In this document: positions 1-11,868 of the stretch, one piece after another
How the letters are laid out: each line of letters opens with the position of its first letter
Numbering within the stretch: position 1 is the stretch's first letter
NCBI GenBank assembly: GCA_943788725.1
Contig: CALSRJ010000003.1
Span: 496,001 to 560,000 of the forward strand
Length of the DNA stretch: 64,000 bases
Origin: an uncultured Flavobacteriales bacterium
Lineage (GTDB): Bacteria > Bacteroidota > Bacteroidia > Flavobacteriales_G > Salibacteraceae
Direction: 5' to 3'
The notes under the pieces: generated by a model
Told to the model about the DNA's origin: nothing
The model's input: the letters and a program-made list of their open reading frames with translations, nothing else
Databases searched by the model: none
Position numbers and translations under genes: made by a program

Positions 1-3000
1 ATCTTTGACTTGGCCGATGAGGTGAAGGTGAGTAAAACAAGCCTTAAAAAAGTAGTGGGTCGACGCCTTGCAGCACGTGTGCTCAAGACATGGTTTGAAG
101 ACTTCGTGGATGAAGATACTGGGGAAGTAGTATCGATTGAGCGTAACGAAGTCGTCCTTGACCGTGAAACCGTCATCGAAGATCAACACATGGAGATCAT
201 CTTGGATGCTGACGTTAAAAACATCCTCCTGCACAAGGAGAATGTGAACGCAGCAGACCACGCGATCATTTACAATACACTCCAGAAGGATCCATCCAAC
301 TCGGAAATTGAAGCGGTTGAGCACATCTACCGTATCTTGCGTAACGCAGAGCCACCAGATGAGGAAACCGCGCGCGGTATCATCGATAAGCTCTTCTTCT
401 CTGATAAGCGCTATGACCTCGGAGAAGTAGGCCGTTACCGAATCAACAAGAAACTCGGTCTCGATATCGACATGGAAAACCGTGTGTTGACCAAGAGTGG
501 ATATCATCGAGATCATCAAGTACCTCATCGAACTCATCAATTCCAAGACGGATGTGGATGATATCGATCACTTGAGCAACCGTCGCGTTCGTACCGTTGG
601 AGAGCAGCTTTACAACCAATTTGGTGTTGGCCTTGCTCGTATGGCTCGTACGATTCGCGAACGAATGAATGTGCGTGACAATGAAGTGTTCACCCCAATC
701 GATTTGATCAACGCGAAGACCCTGTCTTCCGTGATCAACTCCTTCTTTGGAACGAACCAGTTGTCACAGTTCATGGACCAGACCAATCCGCTTTCGGAGA
801 TCACGCACAAGCGTCGTCTCTCTGCACTCGGACCAGGTGGACTGTCTCGTGAGCGTGCAGGATTTGAAGTACGTGACGTTCACTATACGCACTACGGTCG
901 ACTCTGTACCATTGAAACACCGGAAGGACCAAACATTGGTTTGATTTCCTCTCTGTGTGTATACGCTAAGGTCAACAAGCTTGGATTTATCGAGACTCCT
1001 TACCGCAAGGTAGGAGAGGGTAAGGTGAAACTGGACGATATCGTTTACCTCAGTGCAGAAGAAGAAGATGAGCAAATGATCGCCCAGGCGAACGCTAAGC
1101 TTTCCAAGAAAGGAACCTTTGAAAACGACCGTGTGAAAGCGCGTTTCGAAGGTGACTTCCCAGTAGTCGAGCCAAGCGAGATTACGCTGATGGACGTAGC
1201 TCCAAACCAGATCGCTTCGATCGCTGCATCGTTGATTCCATTCTTGGAGCACGATGATGCGAACCGTGCGTTGATGGGATCGAACATGAGCCGTCAGGCA
1301 GTTCCATTGCTTCGTCCAGAATCTCCAGTTGTAGGTACAGGTCTTGAGCGCCTTGTGGCACAAGATTCAAGGGTGCTTATCCACGCTGAAGGCGATGGCG
1401 TAATCCATGAAGTGGATGCCAACTCAATCACGGTCAAGTACGATCGCACTGAGTCGGATGAACTCGTAAGTTTTGACAACGAGTACAAGAACTATCCACT
1501 CATCAAATTCAAGAAAACCAACCAAAGCACTACCATTAACCTGAAGCCTATCGTTCTCAAAGGACAGAAGGTGATCAAGGGCGATGTGCTTTGCGAAGGA
1601 TACGCAACTCAACAGGGTGAACTCGCATTGGGTCGCAACCTGATGGTATCGTTCATGCCTTGGAAAGGATACAACTTTGAGGATGCGATCGTGATCTCTG
1701 AAAAGGTCGTTCGCGATGACATCTTCACCAGTATCCACGTTGACGAATACGTATTGGAAGTAAGAGACACCAAGCGAGGCTTGGAAGAACTTACCGCTGA
1801 TATTCCTAACGTCAGTGAAGAAGCTACCAAGAACCTCGACGAAAACGGTTTGATACGCGTTGGTACTGAGGTGAAGGAAGGCGACATTCTGATTGGAAAG
1901 ATTACTCCGAAAGGAGAGACCGATCCAACTCCAGAAGAGAAACTGCTTCGCGCAATCTTCGGCGATAAGGCTGGTGACGTGAAAGATGCATCGCTTAAAG
2001 TTCCACCAAGTGGATCTGGAGTGGTCATCGAGAAGAAGTTGTTCTCCCGTGCCATCAAGGACCGCAAGGCGAAGGCACAAGAGAAACACATCATCGAGGA
2101 GATCGATAAGGAATACGAAAAGGAAATCGACGCGTTGAACGGACGCCTGGTAGAGAAACTATTCTCTATCGTGAATGGTAAGACTTCACAAGGTGTTTCC
2201 AATAACTTCAACGAAGAATTGATCAAGAAGGGAACGAAGTTCACGCAGAAAAGCCTTACCGGTTTGGATTACGCGAACATCAATCCTAGTGGTTGGACAA
2301 CCGACGACGAGAAGAATACGCAGATCAAGCGCACTTTGAACAACTATAATATCAAGGCCAATGAGTCTCTTGGTATTATGAAGCGTAAGAAGTTTGCGAT
2401 CACTGTTGGAGACGAACTACCTGCAGGTATCATCCAATTGGCAAAAGTTTACTTGGCCAACAAGCGCAAGCTTAAAGTGGGTGATAAGATGGCAGGTCGT
2501 CACGGTAACAAGGGTATCGTAGCGAAGATCGTTCGCCAGGAGGATATGCCATTCCTAGAGGATGGAACTCCAGTGGACATTGTCTTGAACCCGTTGGGTG
2601 TACCGTCTCGTATGAACCTCGGTCAGATTTATGAAACCGTACTTGGTTGGGCTGGTAAGAAGCTCGGCGTTAAGTTCTCTACACCGATTTTTGATGGTGC
2701 TACCATTGAAGATGTGGATGGATGGATCGAGAAAGCGGGCGTTCCTGCCAATGGACGTACGTACCTCTTCGACGGCGGAACCGGCGACAGATTTGATCAA
2801 CCAGCTACTGTTGGTGTGATCTACATGCTGAAGCTGCACCACTTGGTGGACAACAAGATGCACGCACGTTCTATCGGACCATACTCGCTCATCACCCAGC
2901 AGCCGCTAGGTGGTAAAGCACAGTTCGGTGGACAGCGATTTGGAGAAATGGAGGTGTGGGCACTCGAAGCATTCGGTGCTGCCAATATCCTTCGTGAGAT

Positions 3001-3154
3001 CCTGACCGTGAAGTCGGATGATGTAATCGGACGAGCCAAGGCATACGAGGCCATCGTAAAAGGTGAGCCTATGCCAGAACCAGGCATTCCAGAATCGTTC
3101 AACGTATTGTTGCACGAAATGCGTGGACTCGGACTCAACATCACCCTAGATTAA
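1..3154 (+). CDS. rpoB: RNA polymerase beta subunit, 5'-truncated by the window and split by a one-base frame break
   Basis: Catalytic beta subunit of DNA-dependent RNA polymerase. The window opens inside the gene in frame 1. That frame is clearly RpoB up to the residues VLTKS (codon at 496), after which it reads nonsense and stops at 561. The RpoB sequence resumes one base later in frame 2 ([12 protein letters not shown] from 500) and continues to the TAA at 3152-3154. The rifampicin-binding cluster ([18 protein letters not shown]) is intact and looks wild type. Further conserved blocks follow ([59 protein letters not shown]). Removing one G from the GG at 499-500 gives an uninterrupted K-S-D-I-I. 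Because the gene is essential, a sequence or assembly error is the simplest reading. rpoC follows after 31 bp, so the two are probably cotranscribed. Confidence 0.97.
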
Positions 3155-3185
3155 GTTTATTCATTAACCATTCTATATAGTTGCA

Positions 3186-6100
3186 ATGGCATTAAGAAAA
3201 GATACAAAACCCAGCAGCGGTTTCAATAAGATCACCATTAGTCTTGCTTCGCCTGAGATGATTCTCGAGCGATCACACGGCGAAGTGTTGAAGCCTGAAA
3301 CCATCAACTATCGTACTTACAAGCCTGAGCGTGACGGTTTGTTTTGCGAGCGCATTTTCGGTCCGGTTAAGGATTACGAATGCCACTGTGGTAAATACAA
3401 GCGTATTCGCTACAAGGGCATCGTTTGCGACCGTTGTGGAGTTGAAGTAACAGAAAAGAAAGTACGACGTGAGCGTATGGGACACATCTCATTGGTGGTT
3501 CCAGTTGCGCACATCTGGTACTTCAAGTCGCTTCCGAACAAAATCGGTTACTTGCTTGGACTTCCTAGCAAAAAACTCGATACGATCATTTACTACGAGC
3601 GTTACGTGGTGATCAACCCAGGAGAGGCAAAGAACAAAGAAGACGAGCCGCTTCAGTACTTGGATTTCCTTACCGAGGAAGAGTACCTAGATATTCTAGA
3701 TACGATGCCACGGGAGAACCAGTACCTCGACGACGATGATCCCAACAAGTTCATCGCTATGATGGGGGCGGAAGCATTGTACGCACTGCTCCAGCGATTG
3801 GATCTCGATTCGCTTTCTTACGATCTTCGTCACAAGGCGAATACCGAGACTTCTCAGCAGCGTAAGAACGAGGCGTTGAAGCGTCTACAGGTAGTTGAGG
3901 CTTTCCGGTCAGCAAATACACACATCGTCAACCGTCCAGAATGGATGATCGTGAAAGTAGTTCCGGTGATTCCACCAGAACTTCGTCCGCTCGTTCCGTT
4001 GGATGGCGGTCGCTTTGCGACGTCTGACTTGAACGACTTGTATCGTCGCGTGATCATACGTAACAACCGATTGAAGCGACTGCTCGAAATCAAGGCACCA
4101 GAGGTGATCTTGCGTAACGAGAAGCGTATGCTTCAAGAAGCGGTAGATTCATTGTTTGACAACTCTCGTAAGTCGTCAGCAGTGAAGACAGAATCTAATC
4201 GAGCACTCAAGTCGCTGTCTGACAGCCTCAAGGGTAAGCAAGGTCGATTCCGTCAGAACCTCCTCGGTAAGCGTGTTGATTACTCTGCACGTTCGGTTAT
4301 CGTGGTTGGTCCTGAATTGAAATTGCACGAATGTGGTCTTCCAAAAGACATGGCAGCTGAGCTGTTCAAGCCGTTCATTATCCGTAAGCTCATCGAGCGA
4401 GGTATCGTGAAAACGGTGAAGTCTGCGAAGAAGATCGTCGACAAGAAAGAGCCAGTAGTATGGGATATCCTTGAAAACGTATTGAAAGGACACCCTGTAA
4501 TGCTTAACCGGGCCCCAACGCTTCACCGTTTGGGTATCCAGGCATTCCAGCCAAAGTTGATCGAAGGAAAGGCGATCCAGTTGCACCCATTGGTGTGTAC
4601 TGCATTCAACGCTGACTTTGACGGTGACCAGATGGCGGTGCACGTTCCTCTTGGACATGCAGCGATTCTGGAAGCACAGCTTTTGATGCTCGCATCGCAC
4701 AACATCCTTAACCCAGCAAATGGCGCTCCAGTGGCGGTACCTTCTCAAGACATGGTCTTGGGTCTGTACTACATTACCAAAGGTCGTCAGGGCACAAAGG
4801 AGCTTCCAATGAAAGGAGAAGGCATGACATTCTACTCTCCAGACGAAGTGATCATTGCATACAACGAAGGCAAACTCGGACTGCACTCCGTCATTAAGGT
4901 ACGCGTAAACCACTTCGGCGAGCGTGTAGTGATGGAAACTACTTGCGGTCGAATTCTCTTCAACCAGATGGTTCCAGAAGAAGTAGGCTATATCAACGAA
5001 TTGTTGACCAAGAAGTCGCTTCGAGATATCATCGGCCGCGTATTGAAGGTTTGTGGAATGGCTGCAACAGCTAAGTTCCTTGACGATATCAAGTCGCTCG
5101 GATTCTACATGGCATTCAAGGGCGGTCTTTCGTTCAACCTTTCTGACGTAATTGTTCCTGATGAGAAGACAGATCTTCTCGCTAAGGCACAACAGGAGGT
5201 GGATGAAGTGATGATGAACTACAACATGGGTCTCATCACCAACAACGAGCGTTACAACCAGATCATTGACATCTGGACGCATACTAACTCGAAGTTGACA
5301 CACGTGCTGATGAACAAGTTGAAGAACGATAACCAAGGCTTCAACTCGGTATATATGATGTTTGACTCTGGGGCAAGGGGTTCGAAAGAACAAATTCGTC
5401 AGTTGTCAGGTATGAGAGGTTTGATGGCCAAGCCGCGTAAGTCAGGAGCACAAGGAGGGGAGATCATTGAGAACCCGATCCTTTCTAACTTCCGTGAAGG
5501 TCTTTCGATCCTTGAGTACTTCATCTCTACCCACGGTGCTCGAAAGGGTCTCGCGGATACGGCACTTAAAACGGCGGATGCGGGTTACCTCACACGACGA
5601 TTGGTAGACGTTGCTCAGGATGTTATCGTAACTTCTGAAGACTGTGGAACCCTTCGTGGATTGAACATGTCTGCATTGAAGAAGAACGAAGAGATCGTCG
5701 AGTCATTGACAGAACGTATCCAAGGACGTACTTCCGTACACGATGTAATCAACCCTGAAACAGAAGAGATTCTTGTGGAAGCAGGTGGATATATTTCGGA
5801 TGAGATCGCAGCTGAAATCGATGCTTGTGGTATCGATGAGGTGGAGATCCGCTCAGCACTTACTTGTGAGATGCCGCGCGGTATCTGCTCGTTGTGTTAC
5901 GGACAGAACCTTGCAAACGGTAAGGACGTGAAGATGGGTGAAGCCGTCGGTGTCATAGCGGCACAATCGATTGGTGAACCAGGAACACAGCTTACACTGC
6001 GTACATTCCACGTGGGAGGTACTGCTTCAAGTATTGCATCCGAATCTAAAATCATCGCTAGGCAGTCAGGTATCCTCGAGATCGATGAGCTGCGTACCGT

Positions 6101-7493
6101 TGAGAAGAAATCCAAGGATGGAAGCAAGCAGACAATCGTTATCGGTCGTTCAGCTGAGATGCGACTCGTCGATAAGAAAACAGGATTGACCATTGCTACC
6201 AACAACATCCCTTACGGATCTGAGCTGTTCAAGGAGTCGGGTAAGGAAGTTGCAAAAGGTGACTTGATCTGCTCTTGGGATCCGTACAACGCTGTTATCA
6301 TTTCCGAATTTGCCGGAAAGCTTGCCTATGAGAGCATCCTCGAAGGCTATACCTACAAGGAAGAGTCTGATGAGCAAACAGGTTTCCGTGAGAAGGTGAT
6401 CATCGATAACCGTGATAAGACATTGAACCCTGCGATCAACGTTGTTGACTCGAAAGGTGAGATGTTGCGTACCTATAGCATTCCTGTAGGAGCTCATATC
6501 ATGGTGAACGAAGGCGATAAAGTCGGATCTGGAGATATTCTAGTGAAGATTCCACGTTCAGGAGGAAAGTCTTCTGGTGACATCACCGGAGGTCTTCCAC
6601 GGGTGACGGAATTGTTTGAAGCACGTAATCCTTCAAACCCAGCCATCGTATCCGAGATCGACGGTATCGTTTCCTTCGGAAAGATCAAGCGTGGTAACCG
6701 AGAGATCATCGTCGAATCACGATTGGGTGATAAGTCGAAGTACCTCGTTCCATTGTCACGTCACATCCTCGTTCAAGAGAATGACTTCGTTAAGGCAGGT
6801 CAGCCACTTTCTGATGGAGCCATCACTCCAGCAGATATCTTGGCGATCAAAGGTCCTACAGCCGTACAAGAGTACTTGGTCAATGAGATCCAGGAAGTGT
6901 ACCGTCTGCAGGGTGTGAAGATCAACGACAAGCACTTCGAGGTGATCGTTCGTCAGATGATGCGTAAAGTAATCATCGAGGATCCAGGAGATACACGTTT
7001 CCTCGAGAACCAGATCTCTAACAAGGTCGAGTTCATCTTGGCTAACGATAGCATCTTTGGAATGCGAGTGGTTACCGAGGCAGGAGAATCAGAGAACATG
7101 GTACCAGGACAGATCATCTCGGCGCGTGAACTACGTGATGAGAATTCTATCTTACGTCGTAAGGATAAGAAACTCGTAGAGTCTCGTGAGGCATTGCCTG
7201 CAACAGGTAATCCGATCCTTCAAGGTATCACGCGTGCGTCTCTCCAGACCGAAAGCTTCATTTCTGCAGCGTCGTTCCAGGAGACCACGAAGGTCCTCAA
7301 CGAAGCCGCAGTTAGCGGTAAGGAAGATTACCTTGCTGGTCTGAAGGAGAACGTAATTGTAGGTCACCTGATTCCAGCCGGAACGGGTCTGAAAGCCTAC
7401 CGCAACACCATCGTCGGAAGCCAAGAGGAATACGATCAGATGGTAGGGGTGGAAAGCGCTCAGCCTGCAGAAGAACAAGCAGACAACGGTTAA
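3186..7493 (+). CDS. rpoC: RNA polymerase beta' subunit
   Basis: Beta' subunit of RNA polymerase, 1435 residues and complete. The N-terminal zinc ribbon has Cys66, Cys68, Cys81 and Cys84. The catalytic magnesium-binding loop [12 protein letters not shown] begins near residue 475. The second zinc site is formed by cysteines around CGTLRG and [14 protein letters not shown], in the region encoded at 5640-5910. The bridge-helix/trigger-loop region and the C-terminal [17 protein letters not shown] motif are present. The gene lies 31 bp after rpoB and 17 bp before a DUF3467 gene, so the three form one operon ended by the terminator at 7856-7888. The ATG at 3186 fits the family N-terminus (MALRKDTKP). 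Confidence 0.98.
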   Translation: MALRKDTKPSSGFNKITISLASPEMILERSHGEVLKPETINYRTYKPERDGLFCERIFGPVKDYECHCGKYKRIRYKGIVCDRCGVEVTEKKVRRERMGHISLVVPVAHIWYFKSLPNKIGYLLGLPSKKLDTIIYYERYVVINPGEAKNKEDEPLQYLDFLTEEEYLDILDTMPRENQYLDDDDPNKFIAMMGAEALYALLQRLDLDSLSYDLRHKANTETSQQRKNEALKRLQVVEAFRSANTHIVNRPEWMIVKVVPVIPPELRPLVPLDGGRFATSDLNDLYRRVIIRNNRLKRLLEIKAPEVILRNEKRMLQEAVDSLFDNSRKSSAVKTESNRALKSLSDSLKGKQGRFRQNLLGKRVDYSARSVIVVGPELKLHECGLPKDMAAELFKPFIIRKLIERGIVKTVKSAKKIVDKKEPVVWDILENVLKGHPVMLNRAPTLHRLGIQAFQPKLIEGKAIQLHPLVCTAFNADFDGDQMAVHVPLGHAAILEAQLLMLASHNILNPANGAPVAVPSQDMVLGLYYITKGRQGTKELPMKGEGMTFYSPDEVIIAYNEGKLGLHSVIKVRVNHFGERVVMETTCGRILFNQMVPEEVGYINELLTKKSLRDIIGRVLKVCGMAATAKFLDDIKSLGFYMAFKGGLSFNLSDVIVPDEKTDLLAKAQQEVDEVMMNYNMGLITNNERYNQIIDIWTHTNSKLTHVLMNKLKNDNQGFNSVYMMFDSGARGSKEQIRQLSGMRGLMAKPRKSGAQGGEIIENPILSNFREGLSILEYFISTHGARKGLADTALKTADAGYLTRRLVDVAQDVIVTSEDCGTLRGLNMSALKKNEEIVESLTERIQGRTSVHDVINPETEEILVEAGGYISDEIAAEIDACGIDEVEIRSALTCEMPRGICSLCYGQNLANGKDVKMGEAVGVIAAQSIGEPGTQLTLRTFHVGGTASSIASESKIIARQSGILEIDELRTVEKKSKDGSKQTIVIGRSAEMRLVDKKTGLTIATNNIPYGSELFKESGKEVAKGDLICSWDPYNAVIISEFAGKLAYESILEGYTYKEESDEQTGFREKVIIDNRDKTLNPAINVVDSKGEMLRTYSIPVGAHIMVNEGDKVGSGDILVKIPRSGGKSSGDITGGLPRVTELFEARNPSNPAIVSEIDGIVSFGKIKRGNREIIVESRLGDKSKYLVPLSRHILVQENDFVKAGQPLSDGAITPADILAIKGPTAVQEYLVNEIQEVYRLQGVKINDKHFEVIVRQMMRKVIIEDPGDTRFLENQISNKVEFILANDSIFGMRVVTEAGESENMVPGQIISARELRDENSILRRKDKKLVESREALPATGNPILQGITRASLQTESFISAASFQETTKVLNEAAVSGKEDYLAGLKENVIVGHLIPAGTGLKAYRNTIVGSQEEYDQMVGVESAQPAEEQADNG

Positions 7494-7510
7494 TCTAAGC
7501 AAAGCGCAAC

Positions 7511-7834
7511 ATGGCTGACGACAAAGAACCAAAGCAAGGACAGATCAACATTGAGTTGAGCGAGGAGATCGCGCAGGGGGAGTATTCCAACCTGGCCGTG
7601 ATTACCCATTCCTCTGCTGAGTTCATCGTAGATTTCGTCAGTATGATGCCAGGCACACCAAAGGCTCGTGTGAAGTCGAGAATCATCTTGACCCCACAGC
7701 ATGCAAAGCGACTGATGAAAGCGCTGGGCGAGAACGTTAAAAAGTTCGAGTCTCAGCACGGACCCATCGCAGATGTCGAGCAAGGAGGTGTAGCTCCATT
7801 CCCAATGAACTTCGGTCCAACGGGAGAGGCCTAG
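7511..7834 (+). CDS. DUF3467 family protein
   Basis: Small 107-residue soluble protein of the DUF3467 family, whose molecular function is not known. The body reads NIELSEEIAQGEYSNLAVI, then a hydrophobic strand (AEFIVDFVSMMPG) and a helix with the conserved run TPQHAKRLMKALGEN. There is no signal peptide or membrane segment. It starts 17 bp after rpoC and is followed directly by an intrinsic terminator, so it should be made at the same time as the polymerase subunits. The position suggests a link to transcription or nucleic acids, but that is inference from context only. Confidence 0.85.
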   Translation: MADDKEPKQGQINIELSEEIAQGEYSNLAVITHSSAEFIVDFVSMMPGTPKARVKSRIILTPQHAKRLMKALGENVKKFESQHGPIADVEQGGVAPFPMNFGPTGEA

Positions 7835-7855
7835 ATTAAACCTTCGCAATACTTC

Positions 7856-7888
7856 AAGCCCTGCCATACATGATGGTGGGGCTTTTTT
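7856..7888 (+). terminator. Intrinsic terminator of the rpoBC-DUF3467 operon
   Basis: A 10-bp stem pairs AAGCCCTGCC (7856-7865) with GGTGGGGCTT (7875-7884); eight pairs are Watson-Crick and two are G-U. The loop is nine bases and the transcript continues into a run of U. It lies 21 bp after the DUF3467 stop codon. Confidence 0.85.
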
Positions 7889-7960
7889 ATGTCCAATGGT
7901 GTAGGAATTACAAAAAGCGGTCCTGAAGGGGCCGCGACTGCCGCATGGATCGAGTAGTGA

Positions 7961-10288
7961 CTACTTTAAGGCCCTATCGTTGAACAGGATATACCCAAAG
8001 TGGAAGATGAACGTAAGTGGAACCCGTTGTTCTCCCAAATTGTCTGAGCTGATCTCGGGTACGTTGAAGTAGTAGTTGACCGCGAAGCTCACGGGGCCGA
8101 TCGGACTGCGGTAGACGGCGTTGGCAGAGGCGATGGTGTATCTTTTTTCCAAGCTGCGCTTATCGTTTGGCGGTAAGCCCTCATCGTTGCGGTTCACCAC
8201 GAAGCGGTAGGGTTGAAATACATAGCCCTCCAAACGGAAGTCGACGTTCTTGTATACGTTGAAGATGAATTTATGTCCAAATGCAGCGTATTGATAAGCG
8301 CGAAAGGATTCCAAAAAGAGCGTCCTACTCTCCGGTGTGGGTTGGAATGCTGGAGAGCGAAGTGAGCTTGCCGTGTAATTGGTAAACAATTGCTGATCGC
8401 TGTACACCGCTTGAGCGTAAGCGCCCAGACGGATGGTCCCGTTGGATTTGTAGTAGACATCGTAGGTCAGCTTCGCGTCGATCCATTCTTGTTTGTTTTC
8501 AATGATCGTTTGCTCGGGTGATGTTGTTCCGGGAGAATACGTCTCTTCACCCGAAGTGTAGCGGATGGAGAGGTTGAGGAAAGAACCTTCGTTTGGATAG
8601 AGTTTGTCGTTCAGACTGTTCTTCTCGAAAGACGCGGTAGTGGTCGTTCCCTGAAACAAGGTTTTATCAGATATGTCGTCCTGCCCCCAACTGGGTGTCT
8701 GGTAGTAATCATCGCGCAATTGCACCAACCCTCCGGATAGGTTACACTTGATTTTATTACTCAAAGCAAAGGCCGCATTCAAATTAGCGAATTGCTCATT
8801 CTGAATCAGAAAGAGCGAGTTGTTGTCTTCAAAAAACGTAGCCCGACTGTTGAAGTAGTTCCATCGATTGATGGTGATCACAGGCTCGAGATAGATCGGA
8901 AACCGTATCGGCACGTCTATGCGCGCCTTGGCCAAGATGGAGGCGTAGAGCTTTCCGAAGTAGGCATTGGCGTGAAAGCTGGTCCCGGTGTTGTTGATGC
9001 TCGTATAGCCTATGCCGATGTACCCGGTATTGATGGGACGATTTGAAACATTTCCACCAAACTCAAGCACAAGATCCTTTTCTTTCTTAACGTTCAAAGT
9101 GAGTTTGTAAGCGCTGTCTGCTTCGTTATACTGGGAGTACGGAAAGAGGCGCTCGATTTTTTCATTTTCGTACACCCGGTAATACCCCTTCTTCAGTTCA
9201 TCGAACGACAGTCGCGCTCTTTTGCGTGGCTTTAAGATTCGGTTTACATAGTTGGCTTCTGGCTTTGTTAAACCTTCATAGGCATAGTCTGTGAAGACCA
9301 ATGGCTCTTTCTTTTTATTGAAGGCCATACGCGCCTCTTGCACGACTTTATGGTGCACGCGGCGGTGAACCGTCTGCTTGATCTCTTCCATACGTCTCAT
9401 GGAAGCTGCGTAGCCTGAATCTATGTTCTCTTGCAAGTGGTTGAAGTTGAACGTGCCATAATTCACTTCGGGTTCGATCATAATGGTAGAATCGCCTTCT
9501 AGGCCGTAGTCGGTCTTGCTCACCACCATGTTCCGTAGCTGGGAAAGGAAATCGTCTTCCATGGGAGGATCCTCGTTGGAAGAGACATTGCTGCCTATGA
9601 TTACATCGGGATGGAAGGTTTCGCGCAGAATGTTTGACGGGAAGTTGTTGTAGAGACCACCGTCGTACAAAAGCTTGCCATTCACCCGTATGGGCTTAAG
9701 GTAGGCTGGGTAGGTCATGCTCGCGCGAATCGCGATGTTGAGGTTGCCGTCCTTAAATAGCACGCTCTGTTTGTCTTCAATGTCAGAAGCCACGCATCGA
9801 AAAGGAACAAACAGACTGTCAAAATCGTAATGGCTCGCCTGACTAGCGGGATCGAACATGCGCATTAATTCTAGGTCCAAGGCGGCAGGATTGATAAAGC
9901 TAGTAGGAATAGAGGTTTCAAGGAAACTGGAAAGGGAAGTGAACTTAATATTGATCCAACTCGCGTTGGGCATCGGCTTGCGGAAGTAGTAGACGTATTT
10001 ATCGTCGATTTCACCTATTGAAACGCTCTGGAACTGCTCGCTGGTAAGCATTTTTTCAATCTCATTCGGACTGTATCCAGCCGCGTAAAGGCCTCCTGCG
10101 AAGGCCCCAATGGAAGTTCCAGTGATGTAATCAATCGGAATACCATTCTCTTCCAGTGCCTTCAAAACGCCCACGTGTGCCAAGCCCGACGCACCCCCTC
10201 CGCTCAGAACGACGCCAACTGACTGTCCGATCGCAGAGAGCGTAAACAAGGTTAAAAATGGCAGGATGAGCAGACGACCGAATCGCAT
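7961..10288 (-). CDS. Patatin-like phospholipase with C-terminal surface-antigen (BamA-type) barrel
   Basis: Secreted and outer-membrane protein of 775 residues. A signal peptide (about residues 1-21) is followed by a patatin domain carrying all three hallmarks: the glycine-rich oxyanion loop GGGASG (30-35), the nucleophile elbow GTSIG with Ser59, and the catalytic Asp of the DGG motif at residue 209. After about residue 330 a POTRA-like segment leads into a C-terminal beta-barrel region of roughly 400 residues. This fits the patatin-barrel (PlpD-like) family, in which a lipid acyl hydrolase is joined to its own Omp85-type barrel. The substrate is probably phospholipid, by family. It runs opposite to the rpo operon, and its stop is about 70 bp from the rpo terminator. 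Confidence 0.93.
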   Translation of the reverse strand: MRFGRLLILPFLTLFTLSAIGQSVGVVLSGGGASGLAHVGVLKALEENGIPIDYITGTSIGAFAGGLYAAGYSPNEIEKMLTSEQFQSVSIGEIDDKYVYYFRKPMPNASWINIKFTSLSSFLETSIPTSFINPAALDLELMRMFDPASQASHYDFDSLFVPFRCVASDIEDKQSVLFKDGNLNIAIRASMTYPAYLKPIRVNGKLLYDGGLYNNFPSNILRETFHPDVIIGSNVSSNEDPPMEDDFLSQLRNMVVSKTDYGLEGDSTIMIEPEVNYGTFNFNHLQENIDSGYAASMRRMEEIKQTVHRRVHHKVVQEARMAFNKKKEPLVFTDYAYEGLTKPEANYVNRILKPRKRARLSFDELKKGYYRVYENEKIERLFPYSQYNEADSAYKLTLNVKKEKDLVLEFGGNVSNRPINTGYIGIGYTSINNTGTSFHANAYFGKLYASILAKARIDVPIRFPIYLEPVITINRWNYFNSRATFFEDNNSLFLIQNEQFANLNAAFALSNKIKCNLSGGLVQLRDDYYQTPSWGQDDISDKTLFQGTTTTASFEKNSLNDKLYPNEGSFLNLSIRYTSGEETYSPGTTSPEQTIIENKQEWIDAKLTYDVYYKSNGTIRLGAYAQAVYSDQQLFTNYTASSLRSPAFQPTPESRTLFLESFRAYQYAAFGHKFIFNVYKNVDFRLEGYVFQPYRFVVNRNDEGLPPNDKRSLEKRYTIASANAVYRSPIGPVSFAVNYYFNVPEISSDNLGEQRVPLTFIFHFGYILFNDRALK

Positions 10289-10327
10289 GCATCAAATCTA
10301 TGAAAGATAAACGCCCGAAAGGAGTGC

Positions 10328-11110
10328 TTAAGACTGGAGGTCTTTGAAATAGGACGCAGACTTTAACATGCGGGAACCGTACCAACTGAATAACTCTCCA
10401 TCTACTTCTTGCACCTCGATGCCCGGAAAGGTGTCACGGACTTCTTCGGTGTGCTTTCGTTTGAAAGGGAAAGGCTCACTCGATAGCAATAACTTTTCTG
10501 GTTGGATTTTCTGGATGTCCTCTACCGTTAATTCTGGATACCGGCTATCTGGATCTTCGATTGCGTTGACGTATCCCGCTGCGTCGAGCATGCTTTGGAT
10601 AAAGGTATTTCTGCCTGCAGCCATGTACGGATCCTTCCAGATGATGTACAGAATGCGTTCGAGGTGCTGCTTCATGTCGATGGCTTCGAAACGGGTTTTG
10701 ATCTCATTCGCAATCTGAGATGCACGTTCGTTGCGGTCGACAAGCGCTCCAATGGCCAAAATCATCTCCAAGGCATCCTCGATGTTGCGAATATCGCTCG
10801 TCCATACGGGGGCGATTGCTTCCAAGGCTTCAATGTCCTTCTTAGTATTCTCCTCCATGTTGGCGATGATCAGGTCGGGAGCCAAGCCTTTCACGGCTTC
10901 GATGTTGATGGATTTTGTTCCCCCCACGCGCGTCTTGGATCTGAACCATGCTTCTGGATGCACGCAAAATTTTGTGATGCCCACCACCTCGTCATCCAGG
11001 CCAAGCTCACTGAGCAATTCGGTCTGGGAGGGCACAATGCTGACAATCCGTTGAGGAGTGGAACTAAGCAGAAGGGTTTTTCCTATTTGATCCTGAAAGG
11101 TGCGGGTCAT
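10328..11110 (-). CDS. BtuF-like helical-backbone metal/cobalamin-binding protein without signal peptide
   Basis: 260-residue protein of the periplasmic-binding fold with a helical backbone (BtuF/FhuD/ZnuA-like). Typical blocks are RIVSIVPSQTELLSELGL, VVGITKFCVHP, VGGTKSINIEAVKGLAPDLI and YIIWKDPYMAAGRNTF. Members usually bind cobalamin, haem or siderophores outside the cytoplasm. This one begins directly with the domain (MTRTFQDQIGKTLLLSS) and shows no signal peptide or lipobox. Its ATG overlaps the stop of the upstream C26 gene by four bases (ATGA at 11107-11110), so translation is probably coupled. No transporter permease or ATPase lies nearby. The ligand is unknown. Confidence 0.82.
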   Translation of the reverse strand: MTRTFQDQIGKTLLLSSTPQRIVSIVPSQTELLSELGLDDEVVGITKFCVHPEAWFRSKTRVGGTKSINIEAVKGLAPDLIIANMEENTKKDIEALEAIAPVWTSDIRNIEDALEMILAIGALVDRNERASQIANEIKTRFEAIDMKQHLERILYIIWKDPYMAAGRNTFIQSMLDAAGYVNAIEDPDSRYPELTVEDIQKIQPEKLLLSSEPFPFKRKHTEEVRDTFPGIEVQEVDGELFSWYGSRMLKSASYFKDLQS

Positions 11111-11865
11111 TTTTGAGCGGCTTTGATGAATGAACTTAGGATGTCATTAGACATCGGAGCATCAGAATCCATACGTTCTGGATGCCATTGCACCCCCCAA
11201 AGAAACGGAAAAGCAGTCGCTTCTGTGTGGTGTATCGCTTCTATGATGCTATCGGAGGTCCAAGCTACGGGCTGGAGTCCGGATCCTAAGGTGGCGATTG
11301 CTTGGTGATGATTGCTGTTCGTCTCTGCTGAATCAAGCCCAAAAGGTGTGCGCACAGATGGGGTCACATAAACCACATGATGCGCATCGCCGCCTTTCTG
11401 CATGTGCTGATGACTTCCCACAGTAGACGGAATGTCAAGGATGAGATCACCGCCAAAACTCACGTTGATCATCTGCATTACCCTGCAAACACCGAGCGTC
11501 GGCATGCCCGAACGCTTGACGTATTCCAAGGCCTTCAGTTCCACGCTGTCTCGTCGAAGGTTGGGTTTACCACATACAGCAAGGCTGTCTAAAGCGCCAA
11601 AACGATCAGGGGCGATGTCGGATCCACCTGTAAGGATGAGTCCATTGCACGTGGAAAGGATCGAGTCTAAGTCTTCGTAGGATTGACTGTAAAGTTCAAT
11701 GAACTGGGCCGAGCTGTCCTGCGTACGCACCCAGTGTTGGTAATCGTTGTTCGGGTAAAACCAGGAGATGGCGTAACGCGAAGGAGCCTCTTGTTTCTGT
11801 TCGTTGCAGGAGAACAGGAAAAAGGGGAGCACCAACATCCACAGATATGTACGCCATCTGAGCAT
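11107..11865 (-). CDS. Lipoprotein of the gamma-glutamyl hydrolase (peptidase C26, PuuD-like) family
   Basis: 252 residues. The signal sequence ends in the lipobox LFSC, so Cys20 should be acylated. The class I glutamine-amidotransferase fold is visible: LILTGGSD (77-83), the nucleophile Cys127 in LGVCRVMQ, and the His228/Glu230 pair in GVQWHPE. The family cleaves gamma-glutamyl bonds, for example gamma-glutamyl-GABA or folyl-polyglutamate. The usual nucleophile context LGICRG is here LGVCRV. It lies 3 bp after the cystathionine beta-synthase gene and overlaps the BtuF-like gene by four bases, so the three form an operon. The substrate cannot be read from sequence. Confidence 0.86.
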   Translation of the reverse strand: MLRWRTYLWMLVLPFFLFSCNEQKQEAPSRYAISWFYPNNDYQHWVRTQDSSAQFIELYSQSYEDLDSILSTCNGLILTGGSDIAPDRFGALDSLAVCGKPNLRRDSVELKALEYVKRSGMPTLGVCRVMQMINVSFGGDLILDIPSTVGSHQHMQKGGDAHHVVYVTPSVRTPFGLDSAETNSNHHQAIATLGSGLQPVAWTSDSIIEAIHHTEATAFPFLWGVQWHPERMDSDAPMSNDILSSFIKAAQK

Positions 11866-11868
11866 GGA

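Noticed and set aside
496-561. Programmed frameshifting in rpoB
   Set aside because: No slippery heptamer, downstream pseudoknot or internal Shine-Dalgarno-like site is apparent. An extra base in the sequence explains the break more simply.
4176-5393. A long open frame on the minus strand inside rpoC (405 codons), with similar ones inside rpoB
   Set aside because: They run opposite to strongly conserved polymerase codons. The translations are rich in Cys, His and Val without any domain, as expected from codon bias on the other strand.
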